Below, piece after piece: positions 1 through 7,609 of a stretch of DNA of 64,000 bases. The stretch spans positions 2,183,541-2,247,540 of the forward strand of contig NZ_JAGFPK010000001.1 in assembly GCF_017599385.1 (NCBI RefSeq). The letters run 5' to 3'. Position 1 is the first letter of the stretch, and each line of letters begins with the position of its first letter. The position numbers and the translations under genes were made by a program. Source of the stretch: Ciceribacter sp. L1K22 (GTDB lineage Bacteria > Pseudomonadota > Alphaproteobacteria > Rhizobiales > Rhizobiaceae). A model generated the notes under the pieces. The model saw only the letters and a list, made by a program, of their open reading frames with translations. It was not told the origin of the DNA and searched no databases.

Positions 1-618
1 CATGTCCGCAACGGCCTGTTCTACCTCCAGGTGACGCGCGGCGTGGCGCGGCGCGATCATGTGTTTCCGTCAGCCTCTGTGAAACCGGCTCTGGTGGTGA
101 CAGCGAAGAGCACGGACCCGAAAGGCATTGCTGCGAAGAACGAGAAGGGCATCAAGGCGATCACGGTCCCCGACAACCGCTGGGACCGAGTCGACATCAA
201 GTCCGTCGGCCTGCTTCCCAATGCGCTCGCCCGGCAACAGGCAAAGGAGGAGGGCGCCCAGGAAGCGATCTTCATTGATGTCGACGGCATGGTGACGGAG
301 GGTGCGGCGACCAATGTCTGGATCATAGACCGCGACGGTTTCCTCGTCACGCGTCCCGCCGATCACGGCATCCTCAAGGGCATCACCCGCACGACGCTCA
401 TGGATGTGGCGGAAAAACTTGGCGTCGAGATCCGTGAGCGGCGGTTCTCCCGCGCGGAAATGCTGGCCGCAAGGGAGGTGTTCATCACCGCCGCCACGAG
501 TATTTGCTTTCCCGTCGTGGAGATCGACGGGCAGGTGATCGGCAACGGCCATCCCGGCGAAACGGCCGAGCGCATCCGCGGTCACTTTTTCGAGATTGCG
601 GAAAAGATCGCGATTTGA
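1..618 (+). CDS. dat: D-amino-acid aminotransferase, 5' partial
   Basis: C-terminal ~205 residues of a class IV PLP-dependent aminotransferase; the frame is open from base 1, so the start lies before the window. The fold-type IV signature is visible: the LQVTRG stretch near the window start, then the cofactor-phosphate segment EGAATNVW and the LKGITR stretch. The family transfers the amino group between D-alanine or related D-amino acids and 2-oxoacids, supplying D-amino acids for the cell wall. Gene order dat-hfq-hflX is the one known in Rhizobiaceae, which supports the call. D-amino-acid versus branched-chain specificity cannot be proved from this fragment. Confidence 0.85.
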   Translation, partial: HVRNGLFYLQVTRGVARRDHVFPSASVKPALVVTAKSTDPKGIAAKNEKGIKAITVPDNRWDRVDIKSVGLLPNALARQQAKEEGAQEAIFIDVDGMVTEGAATNVWIIDRDGFLVTRPADHGILKGITRTTLMDVAEKLGVEIRERRFSRAEMLAAREVFITAATSICFPVVEIDGQVIGNGHPGETAERIRGHFFEIAEKIAI

Positions 619-689
619 TACCAAACCTTGCCGGGAGGGGGCTCGGGGGCGAACCCTATCCAGCTTAGCAAGCTCAAGAATCATAAGAT

Positions 690-704
690 CCGGCACAATG
701 CCGG
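690..704 (+). promoter_or_regulatory. Small hairpin in the hfq leader
   Basis: CCGGCA-CAA-TGCCGG forms a 6-bp stem with a 3-nt loop about 22 nt before the hfq start codon, just before the AGAAAG ribosome-binding region. It could affect hfq mRNA translation or stability. No trailing U-tract, so it is not a terminator. Confidence 0.3.
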
Positions 705-726
705 CAAAGAAGAAAGAATCGGCGCC

Positions 727-972
727 ATGGCGGAACGTTCTCAGAATTTGCAGGATTTGTTTCTCAATACCGTCCGCAAGCAGAAGATCTCCCTGACAAT
801 CTTCCTGATCAACGGTGTGAAACTGACAGGAGTCGTCACGTCTTTTGACAATTTCTGCGTGCTTCTGCGGCGCGACGGTCACTCGCAGCTGGTCTACAAG
901 CACGCGATTTCGACGATCATGCCCGGCCAGCCGATGCAGATGTTCGAGACCGAGGAAGCCTCGGCTCAGTAA
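727..972 (+). CDS. hfq: RNA chaperone Hfq
   Basis: 81-residue Sm-like protein that forms hexamers and pairs small RNAs with target mRNAs. The N-terminal Sm1 core (NLQDLFLN to [11 protein letters not shown]) and the Sm2 YKHAIST motif are both intact. The short acidic tail (FETEEASAQ) is typical of alphaproteobacterial Hfq, which lacks the long enterobacterial C-terminus. The ATG at 727 was chosen over an in-frame upstream ATG at 628 because homology begins at [10 protein letters not shown] and AGAAAG lies upstream. It is followed closely by hflX, the conserved partner downstream of hfq. Confidence 0.97.
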   Translation: MAERSQNLQDLFLNTVRKQKISLTIFLINGVKLTGVVTSFDNFCVLLRRDGHSQLVYKHAISTIMPGQPMQMFETEEASAQ

Positions 973-1046
973 GGGTTGATCCGATCAACACCAGGGATAC
1001 CAACAACGACTCGATCATCCCGGAGCTGGAAAAGCGCCGCGATGAC

Positions 1047-2384
1047 ATGCGGGCACTGGTTGTCGTTCCGGTCCTGAAGCAGCAGGCGAAGGTGCTTGCG
1101 GCGCAGGCGGCGGAAGCCTCGCACGCGCCGCGCAGCAATGAAGCCCGGCTCGAGGAAGCGATCGGGCTTGCCCGCGCCATCGACCTCGAAATTGTCGACG
1201 GCTTGATCGTGACCGTGTCGCAGCCGCGCCCGGCAACCCTGATGGGAACGGGCAAGATCGCGGAAATCCGCGAAGGCCTCGACGCGCACAATGCCGGCCT
1301 CGTCATCGTCGACCATCCGCTGACGCCCGGCCAGCAGCGCAATCTCGAGAAGGAATGGAACGCCAAGGTCATCGACCGGACGGGCCTGATCCTCGAAATC
1401 TTCGGCCGCCGCGCCTCCACCAAGGAAGGCACGCTGCAGGTCGAGCTCGCGCATCTGAACTACCAGAAGGGCCGTCTGGTTCGCTCCTGGACCCACCTCG
1501 AACGCCAGCGCGGCGGTGCGGGCTTCATGGGTGGCCCCGGTGAAACCCAGATCGAGGCCGACCGCCGGCTGCTGCAGGACCGCATCGTGCGCCTGGAGCG
1601 TGAACTGGAACAGGTGGTGCGCACCCGCCAGTTGCATCGGGCCAAGCGCCGCAAGGTGCCGCACCCGATCGTGGCGCTCGTCGGCTACACCAATGCCGGC
1701 AAGTCCACTCTGTTCAACCGGATCACCGGGGCAGGGGTGCTGGCCGAGGATATGCTGTTCGCCACGCTCGACCCGACGCTGCGCCGCATGAAGCTGCCGC
1801 ATGGCCGGACCGTGATCCTGTCGGATACCGTCGGCTTCATTTCCGACCTGCCGACCCATCTCGTCGCCGCCTTCCGCGCCACGCTTGAAGAGGTGCTGGA
1901 AGCGGACCTGATCCTGCACGTGCGCGACATGTCCGACCCGGACAACGGCGCGCAATCCGCCGACGTCCTGCGCATTCTCGACGATCTAGGGATCGACGAG
2001 AAGGAGCGCGCCGAGCGCATCATCGAGGTCTGGAACAAGATCGACCGACTGGAGCCCGAGGCGCACGACGCGCTCACCCAGCGCGCCGCCGGCCGCGAGG
2101 ACATTATGACCGTCTCGGCCGTCACCGGCGAAGGCATGGATCGGCTGCTTAACGTGATTTCGGAGCGATTGTCCGGCGTCCTGACGGAGACCACGGTCGT
2201 CATTCCGGCCGACAAACACGCGGTCATTTCCTGGGCCTACGAGAATGCCGTCGTCGATGGCCGCGAGGACCACGAGGATGGCTCGGTGGGCCTGGAGGTG
2301 CGCCTCACCGAGCGCCAGGCCGCCGAACTGGAGCGCAAGCTCGGGCTCGGAAAGAAGCCGAAAAAGGAAGATTGGGAGCGCTGA
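1047..2384 (+). CDS. hflX: Ribosome-associated GTPase HflX
   Basis: 445-residue Obg-HflX GTPase, known to split stalled 70S ribosomes after stress. The N-terminal HflX domain contains the glycine-rich GGPGETQ linker. The G-domain has G1 GYTNAGKST (residues 213-221), G3 DTVGF (260-264) and G4 NKID (330-333). 1047 is the first ATG/GTG/TTG after an in-frame stop at 846-848. The codons just before it (IPELEKRRDD and upstream) nevertheless look like coding sequence, so the true N-terminus may be longer through a non-canonical start. Probably co-transcribed with hfq, with a gap of about 75 nt. Confidence 0.95.
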   Translation: MRALVVVPVLKQQAKVLAAQAAEASHAPRSNEARLEEAIGLARAIDLEIVDGLIVTVSQPRPATLMGTGKIAEIREGLDAHNAGLVIVDHPLTPGQQRNLEKEWNAKVIDRTGLILEIFGRRASTKEGTLQVELAHLNYQKGRLVRSWTHLERQRGGAGFMGGPGETQIEADRRLLQDRIVRLERELEQVVRTRQLHRAKRRKVPHPIVALVGYTNAGKSTLFNRITGAGVLAEDMLFATLDPTLRRMKLPHGRTVILSDTVGFISDLPTHLVAAFRATLEEVLEADLILHVRDMSDPDNGAQSADVLRILDDLGIDEKERAERIIEVWNKIDRLEPEAHDALTQRAAGREDIMTVSAVTGEGMDRLLNVISERLSGVLTETTVVIPADKHAVISWAYENAVVDGREDHEDGSVGLEVRLTERQAAELERKLGLGKKPKKEDWER

Positions 2385-2417
2385 GTGCTCCCAGTATCTT
2401 AGAACATCTGTGATCTA

Positions 2418-2431
2418 TTGATCTACGTCAA
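2418..2431 (+). promoter_or_regulatory. FNR/FixK-type box upstream of bchE
   Basis: TTGAT-CTAC-GTCAA is a 14-bp match to the CRP/FNR-superfamily half-site pair TTGAY-N4-RTCAA used by FnrL, FixK and related oxygen-responsive regulators. Its centre (2424.5) lies 60 bp before the bchE ATG and 35 bp before the centre of the PpsR-like palindrome. That position would suit a class II activator site with transcription starting near 2466. FnrL control of bchE is known in purple bacteria; activity here is inferred. Confidence 0.65.
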
Positions 2432-2449
2432 ATTGCCGTGACTGTCTCC

Positions 2450-2469
2450 GTGTCAACTTATGTTGACAC
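2450..2469. promoter_or_regulatory. PpsR/CrtJ-type operator upstream of bchE
   Basis: GTGTCAAC-TTAT-GTTGACAC is a perfect 20-bp palindrome containing TGT-N12-ACA (2451-2468), the established recognition pattern of the redox/light-responsive photosynthesis repressor PpsR/CrtJ, including the preferred inner CAA/TTG bases. It ends 15 bp before the bchE start codon, where bound repressor would cover the expected core promoter or transcription start. The inverted repeat is not followed by a T-run, so it is not a convincing hflX terminator. Confidence 0.7.
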
Positions 2470-2484
2470 TTTAGGGAGGTGGTC

Positions 2485-4110
2485 ATGCGCGTCGTCTTTA
2501 TCCATCCGAACTATCACTCCGGCGGCGCCGAGATTGCTGGCAACTGGCCGCCGGCCTGGGTCGCCTATCTCGGCGGGGCGCTGAAATCAGCTGGCTTCAG
2601 CGACATCCATTTTATCGATGCCATGACGAACGACATGACAGAGGAGCGCCTGCGCGAGGAATTGCGTCGCCTGCAGCCCGACATCATCGGCTGCACCGCG
2701 ATTACCCCGTCGATCTATATGGCCGAGCGCTGCCTGGAGATCGCCAAGGAGGTCTGCCCGGACGCGCTGCGCGTTCTGGGCGGTGTTCATGCCACCTTCA
2801 TGTACCAGCAGGTGCTGTCAGAGGCGCCTTACATCGATGTTATCGTACGCGGCGAAGGCGAGGAGATCATCGTCGACCTGGTCCGCGCTGTTGCCACGGG
2901 CGACTGGAAGGAGGCGAGGGCATCGATCAAGGGGCTCGCCTACACCGCCGACGACGGCAAGATCGTCGCCACCCCGGCCGCACCGACGGTCAAGAACTTC
3001 GATGCCATCGATCCGGACTGGACGCTGCTCGAATGGGAGAAATACATCTACGTGCCGCTCGGCGTCAGGGTCGCGATCCCCAACATGGCGCGCGGCTGCC
3101 CCTTTACCTGCTCCTTCTGCTCGCAGTGGAAGTTCTGGCGCGACTATCGCATCAGAGACCCGAAGAAGGTGGTCGACGAGATCGAGAAACTGGTCAACGA
3201 CCACAAGGTCGGCTTCTTCATCCTGGCCGACGAGGAACCGACCATCAACCGCAAGAAGTTCATCGCCTTCTGCGAGGAGCTGATCGCCCGCGGCCTGCCG
3301 GACAAGGTCAAATGGGGCATCAACACCCGCGTCACCGACATTATCAGGGATGAGGAATATCTGGCGCTCTACCGCAAGGCCGGCCTTGTGCATGTCTCGC
3401 TCGGCACGGAAGCGGCCGCCCAGTTGAAGCTCGACCGCTTCAACAAGGAGACCAAGGTCGAGCAGAACAAGAAGGCTATCCGCCTCCTGCGCGAAGCCGA
3501 CATCTTCACGGAGGCACAGTTCATTGTCGGTCTCGAAAACGAGACGGCGGAGACGCTGGAGGAAACCTATCGCATGGCGCGCGACTGGAACCCGGATCTC
3601 GCCAACTGGGCCATGTACACGCCCTGGCCCTTCTCGCCGCTGTTCCAGGAACTGGGCGACAAGGTCGAGATCTTCGATTTCTCGAAATATAATTTCGTCA
3701 CACCGATCATGAAGCCGGATGCCATGGATCGCGGCGAACTGCTCGACCGGGTCATGAACAACTACCGCCGGTTCTACATGATCAAGGCGCTATTCCACTA
3801 TCCCTGGCGCGGCAAGGGTTTCCGCCGCCGATATCTGCTCGGCTGCCTCAAGGCCTTCCTGAAGGCCGGCTTCGAACGCAAGTTCTACGACCTTGGCAAG
3901 CACAATTACTGGGGTCCGCAATCGAAGGAGAAGGTCGACTTCGGTTTCGACATGACACGCAAGATCGCTCCGGCGCAAATGGCGGATTGGCAGGCAGCTT
4001 CCGATCGGGCGAGCCAGATGCGCGCCCGCAAGGCTGGCGAGGCGGAGCAGGGGAAAGCCCCTATGCTTGCCTGCGGCGGCGGACCGGAGGCGCATGATGC
4101 GCTCGTCTGA
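2485..4110 (+). CDS. bchE: Mg-protoporphyrin IX monomethyl ester anaerobic oxidative cyclase BchE
   Basis: 541-residue cobalamin-binding radical SAM enzyme that forms the isocyclic ring E of bacteriochlorophyll without oxygen, using water as the oxygen source. The N-terminal B12-binding domain starts [17 protein letters not shown]. The radical SAM cluster motif is CPFTCSFC (Cys205, Cys209, Cys212), followed by [15 protein letters not shown] and GINTRVTDI, all recognisably BchE rather than generic B12-radical-SAM. The ATG at 2485 has AGGGAGG five bases upstream; an in-frame GTG at 2479 overlaps that site. It overlaps bchJ. No internal damage is seen, so it looks functional. It sits among housekeeping genes, away from any photosynthesis cluster in this window. 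Confidence 0.95.
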   Translation: MRVVFIHPNYHSGGAEIAGNWPPAWVAYLGGALKSAGFSDIHFIDAMTNDMTEERLREELRRLQPDIIGCTAITPSIYMAERCLEIAKEVCPDALRVLGGVHATFMYQQVLSEAPYIDVIVRGEGEEIIVDLVRAVATGDWKEARASIKGLAYTADDGKIVATPAAPTVKNFDAIDPDWTLLEWEKYIYVPLGVRVAIPNMARGCPFTCSFCSQWKFWRDYRIRDPKKVVDEIEKLVNDHKVGFFILADEEPTINRKKFIAFCEELIARGLPDKVKWGINTRVTDIIRDEEYLALYRKAGLVHVSLGTEAAAQLKLDRFNKETKVEQNKKAIRLLREADIFTEAQFIVGLENETAETLEETYRMARDWNPDLANWAMYTPWPFSPLFQELGDKVEIFDFSKYNFVTPIMKPDAMDRGELLDRVMNNYRRFYMIKALFHYPWRGKGFRRRYLLGCLKAFLKAGFERKFYDLGKHNYWGPQSKEKVDFGFDMTRKIAPAQMADWQAASDRASQMRARKAGEAEQGKAPMLACGGGPEAHDALV

Positions 4111-4771
4111 GCCGGCGGTGACGGAGGTGCACGGCATCACCGCTTCCGTCCGTGGCGACGCAGGAACGATATCCGGCGCCACGCCGGTCGCCCGGATCGG
4201 TCCCAACGCGGTGATCCAGACCGGTCATGCGCTGGCAGCCCTCTACGGTCGGGACGTCGCCCGGCTGATCTACGAGAGCGCCGGATTGGCGCATCATCTC
4301 GATCATCCGCCGCAGGCCATGATCGACGAACGCGAACCGGTGCGCCTGTTCGCCGCGATCCGCAAGGCCCTGCCGGTGGAGGAGGCGGACCGGGTGCTTG
4401 CCGAGGCCGGTCATCGCACGGCGCACTATATCCTCGAAAACCGCATCCCGCTTAATGCCAGGCGTCTTTTGCCGCACCTGCCGCCTGCCGTCTCGGCGCG
4501 CCTTCTCGCCTTCGCCATCAAGCGCCACGCCTGGACCTTCGCCGGCAGCGGCCGTTTCTCCGCGAGCGTGTCCGGCTGGACGCGTCCTGTGGTCACGCTG
4601 ACGATCCGCGACAACCCGTTGGCCACGCCCGGCTGCCCCTGGCATAGCACAGTGTTCGAGCGGCTGTTTGCCACCCTTGCCGGCGGTGTTTCGACCGTCC
4701 GCCATCCGCACTGCCGTGGGAAAGGCGAGGGGCGGTGCGTGACGGAACTGGTGATCGGCGCAGGCGGTTGA
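4094..4771 (+). CDS. bchJ: Bacteriochlorophyll synthesis protein BchJ (V4R domain)
   Basis: About 225 residues carrying a 4-vinyl-reductase (V4R) domain, ending in the Cys/His-rich segment [12 protein letters not shown] typical of the family. BchJ belongs to bacteriochlorophyll pathways; it was once called the 8-vinyl reductase, but it is now regarded as an accessory or substrate-handling protein, since BciA/BciB are the proven reductases. It overlaps the end of bchE, as in the bchEJ pairs of purple-bacterial photosynthesis clusters. GGAGG at 4086-4090 serves either ATG 4094 or the adjacent ATG 4097; the latter has better spacing. Confidence 0.85.
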   Translation: MMRSSEPAVTEVHGITASVRGDAGTISGATPVARIGPNAVIQTGHALAALYGRDVARLIYESAGLAHHLDHPPQAMIDEREPVRLFAAIRKALPVEEADRVLAEAGHRTAHYILENRIPLNARRLLPHLPPAVSARLLAFAIKRHAWTFAGSGRFSASVSGWTRPVVTLTIRDNPLATPGCPWHSTVFERLFATLAGGVSTVRHPHCRGKGEGRCVTELVIGAGG

Positions 4772-4851
4772 TCGGTTCTGTCCGCGCCGTCACGTCGACA
4801 ACAGTCGCTCCCGAGGCTAACTTCGCGTCGCTCAACGATGGGAGGAGCGAC

Positions 4852-5439
4852 ATGGACGAGACGCGGCAGAAAATCGACGACTTCTTCGACAAGGCGGAGC
4901 TGTGGCCAGCGGAGCTTGCGGCGCTGCGGGCGATCCTGCTCGGCTGCGGCCTCATCGAGGTGTGGAAATGGAGTTCCCCGGTCTACACCGTCGATGGCGG
5001 CAATGTCGCGATCCTCTGGGGCTTCAAGGACAATGCCACGCTCGGCTTCTTCAAGGGTGTTCTCCTTAAGGATGAGCAGAACCTGCTGGTGGCGCCCGGC
5101 GAAAACTCCCGCTCGTCGCGCATCTTCAAATTCACCGACATCGACCAGATCCGGGCGATGGACGACACCATTCGCGCCTATGTGACCGAGGCCATGGAAC
5201 TGGAAAAAGCCGGCGCTAAGGTCGATTTGCCGAAGGACGACATTGCCTATCCGGAAGAACTGCTGGCCAAGCTGGAGGAAGACCCTGTAATGCACGAGGC
5301 CTTCGAGGCGCTCACCCCCGGCCGCAAACGCGGCTACGCTCTCTACTTCGCCCAGCCGAAACAGTCGGCGACGCGGGTCGGGCGGATCGAGAAGATGCGG
5401 GAGAAGATTTTGGCGGGGAAGGGGTATCAGGAGCGGTGA
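4852..5439 (+). CDS. YdeI/OmpD-associated family protein (DUF1801-like)
   Basis: 195 residues. The N-terminal part (KIDDFFDKAELWPAEL to VYTVDGGNVAILWGFKD) matches the DUF1801/YdeI fold. The C-terminal segment with FEALTPGRKRGYALYF is the OmdA-type (bacteriocin-protection-like) motif with its conserved helical tail. Molecular function is not established for the family. A strong GGAGGAG precedes ATG 4852. It lies 80 nt behind bchJ on the same strand, so read-through from the bchEJ promoter is possible, and it converges with the GNAT gene 13 nt away. Confidence 0.8.
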   Translation: MDETRQKIDDFFDKAELWPAELAALRAILLGCGLIEVWKWSSPVYTVDGGNVAILWGFKDNATLGFFKGVLLKDEQNLLVAPGENSRSSRIFKFTDIDQIRAMDDTIRAYVTEAMELEKAGAKVDLPKDDIAYPEELLAKLEEDPVMHEAFEALTPGRKRGYALYFAQPKQSATRVGRIEKMREKILAGKGYQER

Positions 5440-5452
5440 TGCGAGTGCCGGC

Positions 5453-5917
5453 TCATGCCTCGAATTTCAGCCGCATCTCCCTCGCCATCTCGAACCCGAC
5501 GGAACGGTAGACCGGTTCGCCGGCATCGGAGGCATGGAGGATGACCAACGTGCATCCGGCGCGTCGCAAATGCTCGACGGCTGTCTTCACCAATGCCTTC
5601 GCGATACCCCGGCCCCGGAATGCATCGTCGACGAAGACCGACCAGATGTAGCCCGGCAGTCGCTTTTCCGAACGGATCACGGCTGGAAAAACGGGAAAGC
5701 CGACATAGCATGACAACGATCCGGCGGCATTTCCATCTACGTCGGCGATGAAGGATGTCAGCGCGGTCTGCGTGCGGCCGTTTTCCAGGAACTCGGCGAT
5801 CGCCTCCCGTACATCCGGCCTGAAGTCTTCGGCAGGCGTCTCGTAGCTTTCCCAGATTTTGATGTGGTGGTCGATGATGAGCAGGTCATCCGCCGGCGTG
5901 GCGATCCGGATATCCAT
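5453..5917 (-). CDS. GNAT-family N-acetyltransferase
   Basis: 154-residue acetyltransferase beginning MDIRIATPADD. The acetyl-CoA-binding motif A is visible as SVFVDDAFRGRGIAKALV, followed by the C-terminal SDAGEPVYRSVGFE segment shared by GNAT enzymes. The substrate is unknown. The start lies two bases after the mazG stop and has a GAGG upstream, so translation is probably coupled to mazG as the last gene of a leftward deaminase-mazG-GNAT operon. Confidence 0.85.
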   Translation of the reverse strand: MDIRIATPADDLLIIDHHIKIWESYETPAEDFRPDVREAIAEFLENGRTQTALTSFIADVDGNAAGSLSCYVGFPVFPAVIRSEKRLPGYIWSVFVDDAFRGRGIAKALVKTAVEHLRRAGCTLVILHASDAGEPVYRSVGFEMAREMRLKFEA

Positions 5918-5919
5918 CG

Positions 5920-6768
5920 TCAGCCTCGCATGCCCGAAGTCGCCTTCGCCGCCTGCCACAACGCTTCCATCCGCTCCAGGCTCGCTCCCTCCAGCGTCTC
6001 ACCTGATGCTTGAAGACCCTTCTCTATGTGGCTGAATCGTCTCCTGAACTTTGTGTTCGTCCCCCGCAGCGCCTGTTCCGGTTCGGCCTTCACATGCCGG
6101 CCGATATTGACCAGTGCGAAGATCAGGTCGCCGAGTTCGTCCTTGACCTTGTCAGGTCGCCCCTCGGCCAGCGCCTCGCGCAATTCGCCGATCTCCTCCT
6201 CGATCTTGTCGAGAATGGGCGCGGGTTCGGACCAGTCGAAGCCGACCTTGGCGGCGCGCTCCTGCAGTTTCAGCGCCTCCGTGAGCGCCGGGAAGGAGCG
6301 CTGGACGGAGCCGAGATGGCCGGCCTTGAAATCCTCGACCGGAGCGCCGGTCGCGTCCGCCCGCGCGGCGCGGCGGGCGGCGCGTTCGACTTTTTCCTGC
6401 TGCTTGATCGCGTCCCATTGCAGCTTCACGGCCTCCGGCGTGTCGGCCTCGGAGCGGGCGAAGACGTGCGGATGGCGACGGATCATCTTCTTCGTGATTG
6501 CCTCGACCACGTCGCCGAAGGAAAACAGTCCCTGTTCCTCCGCCATCCGGGCGTGGAACACCACCTGCAGCAGCAGGTCGCCAAGCTCGTCGCAGAGGTC
6601 GTCCGGATCCTTGCGCTCGATTGCGTCGGCCACCTCGTAGGCCTCCTCGATCGTGTAGGGCACGATGGTCTCGAAGGTCTGGACCACGTCCCAGGGGCAA
6701 CCGGTCTCGGGGTCGCGCAGCGCCGCCATGATCTCGATCAGGCGCGCGATGTCCTTCGATGCTTCCAT
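5920..6768 (-). CDS. mazG: Nucleoside triphosphate pyrophosphohydrolase MazG
   Basis: 282 residues with two MazG domains. The first (about residues 10-110) has the metal-binding pattern EEAYEVADAI followed by DELGDLLLQVVFHARMAE; the second (about 170-250) repeats it as EEEIGELREAL then DELGDLIFALVNIGRH. The enzyme hydrolyses (d)NTPs to monophosphates and is linked to house-cleaning of damaged nucleotides and to the stringent response. The ATG at 6768 has GGAG eight bases upstream. The reading frame continues further upstream without homology, so the longer form was rejected. Lies 44 nt after the deaminase gene. Confidence 0.95.
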   Translation of the reverse strand: MEASKDIARLIEIMAALRDPETGCPWDVVQTFETIVPYTIEEAYEVADAIERKDPDDLCDELGDLLLQVVFHARMAEEQGLFSFGDVVEAITKKMIRRHPHVFARSEADTPEAVKLQWDAIKQQEKVERAARRAARADATGAPVEDFKAGHLGSVQRSFPALTEALKLQERAAKVGFDWSEPAPILDKIEEEIGELREALAEGRPDKVKDELGDLIFALVNIGRHVKAEPEQALRGTNTKFRRRFSHIEKGLQASGETLEGASLERMEALWQAAKATSGMRG

Positions 6769-6812
6769 CGTGAAACTCCAATAGCAGGATCGTTTCGCCG
6801 GCCGCAGCCGAC

Positions 6813-7400
6813 TCAGTTGAGCGGAATGTCGTTTTCGCCCTTGCCGGACTGGTAGCGCTCCGAAAGGGTCGCGTAAACGTCCTTGATGCGGGCCGTCTGG
6901 TCGACGAGGCGCTGACGCAGCGGTTCGTCTTCCGCCGCCACGAGGTCGGCGATCGCGAAGGAGTGCCAGAAGGCGTTCTGCTTGCGATAGCCGCCGGGCT
7001 CCAGTCCGAACACTTCCTTCAGGATCTTCAGGTCGTGCGGAATGGCGAAGGCGTCGCGGCTGTCCTCGTGGCTGAAGAAATAGTAGAAATTGTCGAAGCC
7101 CGCCCAGGTGATCGCCGACATGCACATGGTGCAGGGTTCGTGGGTCGAGAGGAAGATCAGGTCCTTCGTCGCCGGCTTCTCGCCGAGTTCGTAGAAGCGC
7201 TTCAGCGTATGGACTTCGCCGTGCCAGAGCGGGTTTTCGAGCTCGTTGTTGGTTTCGGCGATCACCACCGACAGGTCTGATTTCCGCAGGATCGCGGCGC
7301 CAAACACCTTGTTGCCAGCCGAGACACCCTTGTCGGTCAACGGCAATATGTCATGCTCCATCACGTCGAGCAGGCGGGCGGCGGGAACGGGCTGGTGCAA
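6813..7400 (-). CDS. Zinc-dependent nucleoside/nucleobase deaminase
   Basis: 195 residues of the cytidine/deoxycytidylate deaminase superfamily. Zinc ligands and the catalytic Glu are seen in WHGEVH and EPCTMC. The family deaminates free bases or nucleosides; the longer C-terminal part is unlike tRNA adenosine deaminase TadA, and the exact substrate is unknown. The proposed start is a TTG with a poor ribosome-binding site; an internal ATG at 7361 (MEHDILPL) is the alternative. First gene of the operon with mazG, divergent from cysG. Confidence 0.8.
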   Translation of the reverse strand: MHQPVPAARLLDVMEHDILPLTDKGVSAGNKVFGAAILRKSDLSVVIAETNNELENPLWHGEVHTLKRFYELGEKPATKDLIFLSTHEPCTMCMSAITWAGFDNFYYFFSHEDSRDAFAIPHDLKILKEVFGLEPGGYRKQNAFWHSFAIADLVAAEDEPLRQRLVDQTARIKDVYATLSERYQSGKGENDIPLN

Positions 7401-7520
7401 AGGAATGTCTCTTCTTGGAAAATCAGGTCAGTGTTCCGGACGTTATCGGGCCTTCCCGTCGATGTAAATTGGTGCGATGCGGTCGATTTTACCCGCGAAA
7501 GGCCGCTCTCTAGCAAAGAA

Positions 7521-7537
7521 ATGTCCGACGCGGACAT
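7521..7537. promoter_or_regulatory. Palindrome in the cysG/deaminase divergent region
   Basis: ATGTCCG-ACG-CGGACAT is a perfect 7-bp inverted repeat with a 3-bp spacer, 73 bp before cysG in the 209-bp divergent intergenic region. It looks like a dimeric-regulator operator, possibly for sulfur-assimilation control. The regulator is not identified. Confidence 0.4.
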
Positions 7538-7609
7538 GACCCGGATTTCCGTTTCTTCATATTTAGGACGTTAGAAGGGATAGTTGGGCCTCATCCTAGG
7601 GGATTCTGT

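Noticed and set aside
2450..2474. Inverted repeat after hflX read as a rho-independent terminator
   Set aside because: The loop is short but no T-run follows, the stem is not GC-rich, and the bases match TGT-N12-ACA of PpsR/CrtJ immediately before bchE.
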